The position numbers and the translations under genes are program-made. From Bdellovibrionota bacterium (GTDB lineage: Bacteria; Bdellovibrionota; Bdellovibrionia; Bdellovibrionales; JAMPXM01): DNA of 36,080 bases. Position 1 is the first letter of the stretch. The number at the start of each line of letters is the position of its first letter. Below, piece after piece: positions 23,308-31,343 of this stretch. A model generated the notes under the pieces. That model saw only the letters and a list, made by a program, of their open reading frames with translations, was not told the DNA's origin and searched no databases. The stretch is taken from NCBI GenBank assembly GCA_963170185.1, contig CAUJGS010000012.1, positions 1 through 36,080 on the forward strand. Direction: 5' to 3'.

Positions 23308-25446
23308 ATGGCAGTCATAAAGTTCGACACTCCTCTTCAATTTATCAAAGGGGTCGGACCAAAGTTGGGCGAGCGCTTCAAGGATCTCGGCCTGTTCACG
23401 GTTCAAGATCTTCTCGACTGGTATCCACGGGCCTATGAAGACCGGCGTGCCGCAAGAAGTATTGCGAGTTTAAAACCCGACGAATTGGTCAGTCTTCGTG
23501 CGGAAGTCGTGAACGTGAAGTCTTTCATATTAGGTAGAAGCCGTCGCAAAGTTTATGACCTGACGGTTCGCGACGAGACCGGCAAGATTCACTGCAAGTT
23601 CTTTCGCGTGCCCTACAAGGGGTACTTCGAACGTTTTCAGCCGCTGCAAAAAGTGCGAGTGATTGGCAAGGTCACTCATTATCGTGGCCAGATCGAGTTT
23701 CATCACCCCGATGTTCAAGACGACACACCAGATCTGGTGGCCGACGACGATGTCGTGGTGCCGATCTATCCGGAAACCGAAGGTCTCACCAACAGACAGC
23801 TTCGAAAGCTGATCGGCTTTGTTTTGGACGAGTTGAAAGCTTCTCAGCGTGAGCTCGACCCTCGCGTAAAGGGCTATGTTCCCTCTGATCGTTTGCCGAA
23901 GTGGTTAAAAGAAAAATACGATCTCGTTGATCGTTTCGAGGCGCTCGAGAAAGTGCACCGCCCGCCCAAGGATGCCACCAAGGATTTTACCGATCTCAAG
24001 TCGCCGTATCATCGACGTCTGATTTTTGAAGAGTTCTTTTGGCTTGAGCTTTGGCTTGCGAGCCGCAAAGAAGGGGTCGCGCGAGAGCCTGGGCTGCCGT
24101 TTGAAAGCCGAACGGAACTCGTAAAAAAACTTCGAGCGTCGCTTCCGTTTGAACTCACCGGTGCCCAGCTTCGCACGTTTGAAGAGATTCTGAAGGACCT
24201 CACCGGGTTTAAGCCTCCGCATCCGATGCATCGTCTGGTGCAAGGTGATGTGGGAAGCGGAAAAACTTTGGTGGCGTTGATGGCGGCCTTGGTGGCGATT
24301 GAAAATGGCTACCAGGCGACGCTGATGGTGCCGACGGAAATCCTGGCTGAGCAGCACTTCCGCACGGCCGAGAAGCTTTTGAGCCCGCTTGGTGTGCAGG
24401 TGGGGCTTTTTACCGGCTCGTTGAAAACGTCCGAACGTGCGCAAGCGCAAAGTCTACTTGCGCAAGGGGCGATTCAGCTTGCAGTGGGAACCCACGCCCT
24501 GATCGAGGACGCGGTCGGCTTTAAGAATCTGGGGCTTGTGATTATCGACGAGCAACATCGCTTCGGCGTGCACCAAAGAGCGCGGTTAAAGGAAAAGGGC
24601 GTGTCTCCGCACTTTCTCGTGATGACGGCAACTCCCATTCCGCGCACTTTGGCGATGACCGTGTATGGCGACCTCGATGTTTCGCAGATCGACGAGCTGC
24701 CTAAAGGACGATCACCAATTCAAACGCGCGCGGGTTATGAGTCTCATCGTCCGAAAATGATCGAGTTCGTGCGTTCGCATCTGAAAGCGGGACGCCAAGC
24801 CTACTTTGTCTATCCGCTTGTCGAAGAGAGCGAGAAAATCGACTTAAAAAATGCGATGACAGAGTTTGAGAACCTGAAACAGAAGTTTCCGGAATATGAA
24901 CTTGGGCTTCTGCACGGCCGCATGAAGCCGGATGAAAAAGAGCATGTGATGCGCGAGTTCCGCGATGGTCGCTATCAGATCTTGGTGGCGACCACGGTGA
25001 TCGAGGTCGGTGTCGACGTGCCAAACGCCAATGTCATGGTGATCGAGCATGCCGAACGCTTTGGTCTTTCTCAGCTGCACCAGCTGCGTGGTCGTGTGGG
25101 GCGGGGAAGTCACAAGAGCTTTTGTCTTTTGATGATGGGGCACGCGGTTTCAGATGAGGCCCGCACGCGGCTTAAAGTGATGGAAGAGACGACAGATGGA
25201 TTCTTGATTTCCGAGCGCGATCTCGAGATTCGCGGCCCCGGCGAGTTTTTAGGAACTCGGCAATCGGGTCTTCCGGGATTCAAGCTCGCCAACATCGTTC
25301 GCGATGTGCGCATTCTTCAGGAGTCGCGCGACGCCGCGATGGAGGTTTTCCGTCGCGACTCGAGTCTCGTGACTTCGGAACATAAGTGGTTACGTCTTCA
25401 GCTTTTAGATAAACACGGCCCGGCATCTCTCGCCGGAATTGGCTAA
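23308..25446 (+). CDS. recG: ATP-dependent DNA helicase RecG
   Basis: RecG remodels stalled replication forks and Holliday junctions in the cytoplasm. The N-terminal wedge region begins FIKGVGPKLGERFKDLG, and an OB-fold with TVRDETGKIHCKFF follows. Helicase motifs are Walker A GDVGSGKT (313-320), DEQHRFG (414-420) with MTATPIPRTLAMT after it, LLHGRMKPDEKE, VGVDVPNANVMVIEHAERFG and QLRGRVGRG. The end carries ERDLEIRGPGEFLGTRQSG. The length of 712 residues is close to the usual 690. GGGAGGGCG precedes the ATG. Transcription probably starts in the 112 bases shared with the divergent HD-GYP gene. Confidence 0.97.
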   Translation: MAVIKFDTPLQFIKGVGPKLGERFKDLGLFTVQDLLDWYPRAYEDRRAARSIASLKPDELVSLRAEVVNVKSFILGRSRRKVYDLTVRDETGKIHCKFFRVPYKGYFERFQPLQKVRVIGKVTHYRGQIEFHHPDVQDDTPDLVADDDVVVPIYPETEGLTNRQLRKLIGFVLDELKASQRELDPRVKGYVPSDRLPKWLKEKYDLVDRFEALEKVHRPPKDATKDFTDLKSPYHRRLIFEEFFWLELWLASRKEGVAREPGLPFESRTELVKKLRASLPFELTGAQLRTFEEILKDLTGFKPPHPMHRLVQGDVGSGKTLVALMAALVAIENGYQATLMVPTEILAEQHFRTAEKLLSPLGVQVGLFTGSLKTSERAQAQSLLAQGAIQLAVGTHALIEDAVGFKNLGLVIIDEQHRFGVHQRARLKEKGVSPHFLVMTATPIPRTLAMTVYGDLDVSQIDELPKGRSPIQTRAGYESHRPKMIEFVRSHLKAGRQAYFVYPLVEESEKIDLKNAMTEFENLKQKFPEYELGLLHGRMKPDEKEHVMREFRDGRYQILVATTVIEVGVDVPNANVMVIEHAERFGLSQLHQLRGRVGRGSHKSFCLLMMGHAVSDEARTRLKVMEETTDGFLISERDLEIRGPGEFLGTRQSGLPGFKLANIVRDVRILQESRDAAMEVFRRDSSLVTSEHKWLRLQLLDKHGPASLAGIG

Positions 25447-25504
25447 GCTCTTCACGAATAGCAGGACGAGCGCTGCGTCAAGAAATCTGATTCAAATTTG
25501 GCTT

Positions 25505-25527
25505 TGCTCATGATTTCGTCATGAGCA
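25505..25527 (+). promoter_or_regulatory. Inverted repeat covering the start codon of a protease gene
   Basis: TGCTCATGA (25505-25513) and TCATGAGCA (25519-25527) are a perfect 9-bp inverted repeat with a five-base loop. The ATG at 25521 lies inside the right arm, and the ATG at 25527 touches its end. No good ribosome site precedes either ATG. The repeat could fold in the mRNA and restrict translation, or be a DNA operator site. Confidence 0.55.
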
Positions 25528-27833
25528 TGACAAACATCCAGATCTTGCAACCCTTGCTACCAGTGAAGTCGGCGACCTTGCGTCGTCCATCGATCCATCG
25601 TGCTTTTGGTGCCCTGGCTTTGGCAGCCTGCGCCCTCACGCTCCTTGGTTATGCACGAAATGCCGAGGCGGGAGAGCGTTTGCTCCTTCGTTCGGGAACG
25701 GTTGACCTCGCAAACCCTTCGCAGGCAATCGATCTCCTCAAGCTTCCGGACTTCGAGTCGGGCGAGCGAATTGAGGCGGGCATCATCGGCGGCCGTCCGG
25801 CCTGGGTGGGGACTCGTGAAAAGCGCCCAAAGGCGAAGGTCGACTCAAAGACCAAGCGCCACTTCGTTGTGCAAATGCGCGATGCGATCACCAAGGCTGA
25901 TCTCATCAATTTTGAATCCTTGAAAATCAAAGTCGTTCGCTATCTTCCGGAAGATACGGTCGTTATGTCGGGAACGCATCGTCAGGCGACGGTCTTGGCG
26001 AAATCGTCCAACCGCATCCGCGCGATCACGACGTTTCGTCCGCAGTGGAAGCTTTCTCCAGAGCTTGGCGCTTCGTCGATCTTCTCGGGCGATCCAGATG
26101 TGAAGGTGGTTGTTCGTCTCTTCCCATCGGCATCGGAAACATCGGTCGCCAACAAGGCGAAGACCGATATCGAAAAAACGATTCGTAAGTCGAAAGTAAA
26201 AATCCTTTCGACAGCCAACCGTACGTTGATCCTCGAAGGCAAACGCTCGAACGTGGCGGCTCTTGCTCAGGTCGATGCGGTGGAGTGGATCGAACCGGTC
26301 GCGGATATTCAGCTTCCATGGTTCAACGACGAAACACTTCGCCTTCACATGATGGCGGGTACAGGAAACTACTCGGACCTCACGGGGTATGAGAGCGGTA
26401 CCAAGCTCATGAAGTTTGATGGCGTTTGGTCGCGTGGGCTTAAGGGCAAAGGTCAGATCGTGGCATTTGCCGACACAGGCATGGACACAGGCGACGCAAA
26501 AAACATCCACCAGGATTTCCAAGGTCGCGTTCCCCAGGGTTTCATCCACGGTCTTTTCTCGAAGAGCTGGGAAGATCCGATGGGCCACGGAACTCACGTC
26601 GGTGGTTCGGTTGCGGCAGATGGCGCAGCTAGCGGTGGAAAAGTTCCCGGCGGCGCGCCGCTTGCGGATGTGGTCCCACAATCGATGTGGAGTCCGATGC
26701 TCGATAACTTGAGCGTTCCCTCGAAGCTCAAAGATATGTTTGGAAAAGCGCACTCGGCAGGTGCCAAGATCCACACGAACTCGTGGGGAGCGGCGGCTGG
26801 CTTTGGCGTGTACGACAGCATGGCTCAACAAGTGGACGAGTTCATGTACTCCAACCCAGATTTCTTGATCCTCTTTGCCGCTGGCAACAACGGCGAAGAT
26901 GCGGACAAAGATGGGCGCATCGACGGTGGCTCGATCTCCACACCTGGTACGGCGAAAAACGCTCTCACAGTTGGTGCGAGCAAGAACCTTGTCGCAAACG
27001 GCGGGATTCAAGCAAAGCTGATCGAACTCAAGATCGGAAAAGACAAGTGGGGTGTTGAACCACTTGCGAGCTCGCGTCTTTCGGAAAATGAAAAGGGGCT
27101 TGCGCCGTTCTCAAGCCGTGGACCGACGCAAGACGGTCGCTTGAAACCAGAAGTCGTAGCGCCTGGAACAAACATTCTTTCGACTCGCTCTCGTCATCCT
27201 AAGGCGGATCAGCTTTGGGGGGCTTATAACCAAGACTATGTTTGGTCGGGTGGTACATCGATGTCGACGCCACTGGTTGCCGGAGCGGCTGCCGTGATTC
27301 GTGAGTACTTGGTCACGGATCGCAAACTTGCCGATCCATCGGCAGCTTTGGTGAAGGCGGCGCTCATGCATTCATCAGAAGACTTGTTCCCTGGTCAATT
27401 TGGTTCGGTGGGAGCGTCGCGTGGGCAAGAGCTTCTCACGACACGTCCCAACCAAGATCAAGGCTTCGGTCGCGTCGATGTTGAAAGGGCGACAGCGCTT
27501 TCTTCGTCGCTGATCATCGATGAAAAAACGGGTTTGGGACCTGGTGACACGCATGTGTATCCGGTGAACGTGGCGAAATCGACGAAGCTCGAAGCGACGC
27601 TTGTCTACACGGATGCGCCAGGTTCGGCCGCGGCTAGTAAAGCGCTGGTGAACGATCTGGATATTGCCGTGATCAACGCAAAAGGTGAGCGTTTCGAACT
27701 TAAGGACCGTGTGAACAACCACGAACACTTGTCGATCGCTCTCACGCCAGGCACGTACCAAATCGAAGTTCGCGGCGCGAACGTTCCGATGGGTAAGCAA
27801 GGCTATGCATTGATCGTTTCGGCGGATCGCTAA
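25521..27833 (+). CDS. Subtilisin-like S8 serine protease, exported
   Basis: The 770-residue protein has a long basic N-terminus and hydrophobic signal (about 27-46, LALAACALTLLGYARNAEA). Residues 50-290 look like a prodomain. The S8 domain has catalytic Asp318 (FADTGMDTG), His356 (MGHGTHVGG), oxyanion Asn456 (FAAGNNGED) and Ser580 (GGTSMSTPLVAG), with FSSRGPTQDGRLKPEVVAPG between. The C-terminus (about 670-770) is a beta-rich jelly-roll domain (VNDLDIAVI, NHEHLSIALTPGTYQIEV), as in KP-43 type and related proteases. It is probably secreted. Such proteases are abundant in predatory bacteria, where they degrade host or prey protein; the lineage link is inference. A perfect hairpin covers the start codon, so translation may be regulated. 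ATG 25521 is kept; ATG 25527 is possible. Confidence 0.92.
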   Translation: MSMTNIQILQPLLPVKSATLRRPSIHRAFGALALAACALTLLGYARNAEAGERLLLRSGTVDLANPSQAIDLLKLPDFESGERIEAGIIGGRPAWVGTREKRPKAKVDSKTKRHFVVQMRDAITKADLINFESLKIKVVRYLPEDTVVMSGTHRQATVLAKSSNRIRAITTFRPQWKLSPELGASSIFSGDPDVKVVVRLFPSASETSVANKAKTDIEKTIRKSKVKILSTANRTLILEGKRSNVAALAQVDAVEWIEPVADIQLPWFNDETLRLHMMAGTGNYSDLTGYESGTKLMKFDGVWSRGLKGKGQIVAFADTGMDTGDAKNIHQDFQGRVPQGFIHGLFSKSWEDPMGHGTHVGGSVAADGAASGGKVPGGAPLADVVPQSMWSPMLDNLSVPSKLKDMFGKAHSAGAKIHTNSWGAAAGFGVYDSMAQQVDEFMYSNPDFLILFAAGNNGEDADKDGRIDGGSISTPGTAKNALTVGASKNLVANGGIQAKLIELKIGKDKWGVEPLASSRLSENEKGLAPFSSRGPTQDGRLKPEVVAPGTNILSTRSRHPKADQLWGAYNQDYVWSGGTSMSTPLVAGAAAVIREYLVTDRKLADPSAALVKAALMHSSEDLFPGQFGSVGASRGQELLTTRPNQDQGFGRVDVERATALSSSLIIDEKTGLGPGDTHVYPVNVAKSTKLEATLVYTDAPGSAAASKALVNDLDIAVINAKGERFELKDRVNNHEHLSIALTPGTYQIEVRGANVPMGKQGYALIVSADR

Positions 27834-27853
27834 CCAAGTCGGAGACTTTGGTT
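27832..27853. terminator. Hairpin between convergent protease genes
   Basis: AACCAAGT (27832-27839) pairs with ACTTTGGTT (27845-27853) with one bulged T, and a short T group follows. It overlaps the stop of the first protease gene and lies between two convergent genes, so it may end transcripts in both directions. The signal is weak. Confidence 0.35.
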
Positions 27854-27864
27854 TCGGCTAGCCT

Positions 27865-29880
27865 CTATCGGCTGGTTGTTTTTGGAAGATATTTTTCGAA
27901 GGCTGTCCCTCTGACGGCCTCAGTAGTCTCGTCTATCCAGGGGTGCTTCTTGGAGTCGAAGGCCATAATTGCGCCAAACACCTGCACGACGGATCGCGGA
28001 TCATTGTAATCTTCACTGGCTTTTATGAGATGAGAAATGACAGGTAGACTGCGTGGACCAAGGGAGAGCCCGCGCGAGATCGCTCCCTCTCTCTCTTCCT
28101 CTGAACTCGAACGAGCCTCCTTGGATATCTGCTCAACGGCCTTTCGTGAGAACTCATGATCTCTTGGCAAAAGTGACGCGAGCGAGAGCGCGTAAGCTCC
28201 TCGCACCTTGAGGTCGGTCCTCGACCCTGCGAAGTAGCGATGTTCACTGAGAGATGGCTCGGCCAAGAGGGCGTCGAAATGGCGAGATTGATCAGCCTGA
28301 GACCCCATGCTTGCCGCGAGAGTTCGGTACCATCTACCATCTCCGGGAAAACCAAGGTTTTCGTGTATCTTGGCTAGTTGGAGTGCGGTTGATAGTGAAG
28401 GCGCAAGTAGAAATGAAGCTCGAAGCGCTTTCAGGCCATCGCGCTGATCGACGCAAGAGAGTTTGTTTTGGAATTTGCGATTCGCTTGCTCGAAAAATTT
28501 TTTTGAAAGTGCGGTTTGGTCCATGCAGGGGTGTACTCTAAGTGCCTCCCTGCCGACTGGGATCAGTTTCTTTTCAGAGCTTTTCGCGAGGCAGTCTGAC
28601 ACGATGGCAAGTTTGAAGGAGTTTAGAATTCCGGGTCCATACCCGGTCGCGTTTTGTGCGAATGATGGCAGGGCGGTGGCTTCTAGCAATGTTTCGACGT
28701 CAGTCTGCGAAGCGTGGGGCAATAGAGCCAAGACATTTCCGAGGCTCCCAGAAACCAACGGCGTTGCGCCACTGGTGCCGCCAAAATTCTGATTTGGGCC
28801 GCTGAGTTGAAGACCATCAGCGGGGGCGTAGATTTTTACAGGTTCTTGCGAAAACGGAGAGCGAAGTCCATTGGGACCGACGCTTCCGACCAGGATGTGC
28901 CCCGTCTTGACGGGGGTACCAGACGAACTGGGCACCGGGTAGTCATTGCCCGCCGATTGAATCAGGAGTTTCCCTGTTTCTAGAAAGCGATCGATTGCAA
29001 GTTTTGGCGTATGCCCAGAGTATCCGACAGAGGCTGTCACGATCTGGCTGGTGGACCGAGTGAGAGACTCTAGGCCTTCAATGATGTTTGAACTCCAGGC
29101 CGCGCTCCCCAGGCCTCGTTTGTCTGCGAGATTGATTCGTGCGGCCCAGCTGACGGCGGGACTCGTGCCGAAGACGGGGTGATCGACAAGGTCTCCGGCC
29201 GAATCGCCGTGCAAGGGAGGTGCGCCTTCTTTATAAGCCACTAGGTTGGTTTGAATGCTGTTGCGGGCAAGAGGACCTTGCGTGGGGCGGTCGGACAAAA
29301 TATCCATGTTGGCGATTGCCACTCGAGAGGCTTCGTTCTTCTGAAGCTTTTCTTTCATGAAGCTAAAGGCGAGATCCGCGCCGATGGCTTGCTGACCCCA
29401 CAAGGGACTCACTTGCCAGTGGCCATCTCGACCAGACTTGTCCGCACGTTGTGCTGATCCGAGACCTATTGTCGGTAGGATCTCGCAGTGCTGACTGCGT
29501 GTTGTGCGATCGATTTCGTGCATCTCTGCGGCCGTCGATAGAAGTGGATCCACCATCGTTGGAGGGCAGGCTTCATTGGGAAAGTTGAGAGGGGCGTTGT
29601 CTTCGCAATGTTGAACATTGGCGTGTTTTCGGTAATTCCAGCAAGCGTCGCCGGTGCCGATGACAGTGATGAGGTCGGTGTTGATAGAAGCAAAGTGTTT
29701 CTGATGAGTCGCTCCCATCTCTTTATGAATCTTGAGTCTTTCTTGGTGGGATGTCTGACTCTTGAACGTCACAAGAACATGAGAAGTCTTGTCGGAAGCA
29801 AAACCTGAAGTCCCCAAAATGAGAAGTATAGGGACGATTGCTGCCGCTAGGATGTCGTAACGACTGGTCGAGAACCGCAT
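27865..29880 (-). CDS. Divergent S8-like protease with altered catalytic triad
   Basis: The 671-residue protein has a signal (IVPILLILGTSGFA) and a prodomain-like region (VLVTFKSQTSHQERLKIH). The S8 domain is recognisable from ILVGSVGPNG and FGGTSGATPLVSG (Ser370), QSAGNDYP (oxyanion Asn312), and LHGDSAGD (candidate His224). The site expected to hold the catalytic Asp reads VAIANMDILSD, with Asn191 where Asp should align and an Asp two residues on. The protease may be inactive or use a shifted Asp. Residues 80-132 carry four Cys (C80, C92, C105, C132). The C-terminal 280 residues are helical, without a known domain that I see. The gene converges with the canonical protease. The start has only a weak ribosome site, and a pentanucleotide repeat lies 45-69 bases upstream of it. 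Confidence 0.8.
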   Translation of the reverse strand: MRFSTSRYDILAAAIVPILLILGTSGFASDKTSHVLVTFKSQTSHQERLKIHKEMGATHQKHFASINTDLITVIGTGDACWNYRKHANVQHCEDNAPLNFPNEACPPTMVDPLLSTAAEMHEIDRTTRSQHCEILPTIGLGSAQRADKSGRDGHWQVSPLWGQQAIGADLAFSFMKEKLQKNEASRVAIANMDILSDRPTQGPLARNSIQTNLVAYKEGAPPLHGDSAGDLVDHPVFGTSPAVSWAARINLADKRGLGSAAWSSNIIEGLESLTRSTSQIVTASVGYSGHTPKLAIDRFLETGKLLIQSAGNDYPVPSSSGTPVKTGHILVGSVGPNGLRSPFSQEPVKIYAPADGLQLSGPNQNFGGTSGATPLVSGSLGNVLALLPHASQTDVETLLEATALPSFAQNATGYGPGILNSFKLAIVSDCLAKSSEKKLIPVGREALRVHPCMDQTALSKKFFEQANRKFQNKLSCVDQRDGLKALRASFLLAPSLSTALQLAKIHENLGFPGDGRWYRTLAASMGSQADQSRHFDALLAEPSLSEHRYFAGSRTDLKVRGAYALSLASLLPRDHEFSRKAVEQISKEARSSSEEEREGAISRGLSLGPRSLPVISHLIKASEDYNDPRSVVQVFGAIMAFDSKKHPWIDETTEAVRGTAFEKYLPKTTSR

Positions 29881-29924
29881 TTCTCGATTCTGACATAGGT
29901 TCCCAGCCTTTGTCCTGAAGGAGC

Positions 29925-29949
29925 GGTCTGGTCTGGTCTGGTCTGGTCC
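29925..29949. repeat. Pentanucleotide repeat (GGTCT)4 plus GGTCC
   Basis: Four perfect GGTCT copies are followed by a fifth differing in one base. It lies 45-69 bases upstream of the start of the divergent protease gene (minus strand), in a likely promoter or leader region. Copy-number change of such a short repeat could alter promoter spacing. Confidence 0.85.
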
Positions 29950-30328
29950 GGTGCCGTTACCCGTAACTCTTGAGTTGAAAGTCTTTCATGTGGATTTTGA
30001 AGGGCGGGCTGTGCCTGCTCTTTAAGCGTTTTGATGTGGAGGGTCATGAATGGATGACTCATGTAATCTTAAACGGTCTGAAATTCTTGCGACCTGGTGC
30101 CGTTAATGGGCCACCTTTGTTGATGGATAGTGTCAAGAATGGTAAACATGGCGCTCGTTCAATGGCTGATAGTGAAAGCAGGATCAGCCACACATCGTCT
30201 CTGGATACGAGAGTTTTTTGAGCGGCAGGGGGCTGCGGTTTGAGAATTCTCGGGAGACCTCGGAATTCTTGGGTGTGTGAACGGCTTTAGGGGAAAGCTG
30301 CTTAGCGTTAACTTTGGAGGAAGACGTG
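29950..30328. other. Gene-poor gap ahead of carD
   Basis: I see no convincing gene here on either strand. GGTGCCGTTA occurs twice (29950-29959 and 30096-30105). The palindrome GAGAATTCTC lies at about 30242, and a second GAATTC lies about 25 bases further on. TTTTTT after a short stem near 30212 is too weak to call a terminator. The last bases hold GGAGG, the ribosome site of carD. The promoter of carD should be in this gap, but I cannot fix it. Confidence 0.4.
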
Positions 30329-31177
30329 ATGTCAAAACCCTCGGGAAAAGCTTCTCAAGCTCGTGCTGGCGCAAAGACGAAAGTCGCTGTCGCCAAATCG
30401 GCGGCGAAGCCGGCTACGAAATCGGCTGCAAAGTCGGCCGTGAAGTCTGAGCCAACGAAGGTTGCATCGAAGGCGCCGGTGGCGCCTGTTGCTGTTAAGC
30501 GTGTTGCTGCGACTCCGGCACCAGTGGTTTCTGCTGTGTCGGAACCTGCGGTTTCTGTGTCGTCGGTTTCGGCGGCCGATGCAGCGTTGCTCGCGCCTAA
30601 GACACCAGTGCGTTCCAACCGCGGCTACCGTCCAGGTGCTGTTGAGGCGACAAAGACGCTAGCGGAACTCAGCAATCAGCCGATCGAGTTCAAGGTTGGC
30701 GACAACGCGGTTTATCCAGGTCACGGTGTTGGCCGTGTGAATGCGATCGAAACCAAAGAGATCGCGGGCACGAAGCTGACCTTTTACAGCATTCAGATCC
30801 TCGACAGCGGCATGAAGATCATGGTTCCGCAGGCGAACGTGAAGAACGTGGGCCTTCGTCCTATCATTTCGCGTGAAGAGGCGTACTCGGTCATTGGGAT
30901 CTTGAAAGAGACCAATGTGAAGATCGACAACCAGACTTGGAACCGTCGATACCGTGAGTACATGGAAAAGATCAAAACGGGCGGCGTTCGTGAGATCGCG
31001 GAAGTTTTGCGCGACCTTTTCCTTTTGAAAGTCGACAAAGAATTGAGCTTTGGCGAGCGCAAGATGCTCGACACCGCTCGAAGCCTTCTCATCAAGGAAC
31101 TCATTCTGGCGACAGGGCGAGACGAGCTGATGAAAGAGGCTGATGTGAAGGCCATCTTGGACCTCACCGAAAGCTGA
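30329..31177 (+). CDS. CarD/CdnL family RNA polymerase-binding regulator with basic N-terminal tail
   Basis: The CarD/CdnL module fills about residues 118-282: FKVGDNAVYPGHGVGRVNAIE with the RNA polymerase-binding beta domain, ending near VPQANVKNVGLRP, then the helical DNA-contact part (REIAEVLRDL, SFGERKMLDTARSLL). Only short landmarks are given. In front lies a tail of about 115 residues, rich in Lys, Ala, Pro and Val (AAKPATKSAAKSAVKS), like histone H1 or HMGA tails, which may bind DNA. In myxobacterial CarD the order is the reverse: the CarD module first and an HMGA-like tail last. ATG 30329 is chosen because GGAGG lies about ten bases upstream. The module stabilises the open promoter complex, often at ribosomal RNA promoters. 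A terminator follows at 31254. Confidence 0.9.
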   Translation: MSKPSGKASQARAGAKTKVAVAKSAAKPATKSAAKSAVKSEPTKVASKAPVAPVAVKRVAATPAPVVSAVSEPAVSVSSVSAADAALLAPKTPVRSNRGYRPGAVEATKTLAELSNQPIEFKVGDNAVYPGHGVGRVNAIETKEIAGTKLTFYSIQILDSGMKIMVPQANVKNVGLRPIISREEAYSVIGILKETNVKIDNQTWNRRYREYMEKIKTGGVREIAEVLRDLFLLKVDKELSFGERKMLDTARSLLIKELILATGRDELMKEADVKAILDLTES

Positions 31178-31253
31178 TTCACCACTGGGCCTATGCGCAG
31201 TGCGTGATACCGCTCAAAGGGTAATATCGTTTGGGGAAAGTGATCTAGGGGAG

Positions 31254-31285
31254 AGCCCGGTTGTGAAAACAACCGGGTTCGTTTT
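31254..31285 (+). terminator. Rho-independent terminator after carD
   Basis: CCCGGTTGT (31256-31264) pairs with ACAACCGGG (31269-31277) around a GAAA loop; two more pairs extend the base (31254-31255 with 31278-31279). CGTTTTATTA follows. It ends the carD transcript and lies upstream of the gltX start. Confidence 0.88.
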
Positions 31286-31343
31286 ATTATGGCCTCTTAT
31301 AGCTTGGGTTTTAAGTGCCCAAAAGTTCTATTCGGAGGCTCCT

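Noticed and set aside
25845-27011. A 388-codon minus-strand frame inside the S8 protease gene
   Set aside because: The plus-strand frame has a complete protease triad and signal; the minus frame is His/Arg-rich and has no recognisable motif.
30192-30222. CTCT and AGAG before TTTTTT as a terminator upstream of carD
   Set aside because: The stem is only four pairs and would not be stable.
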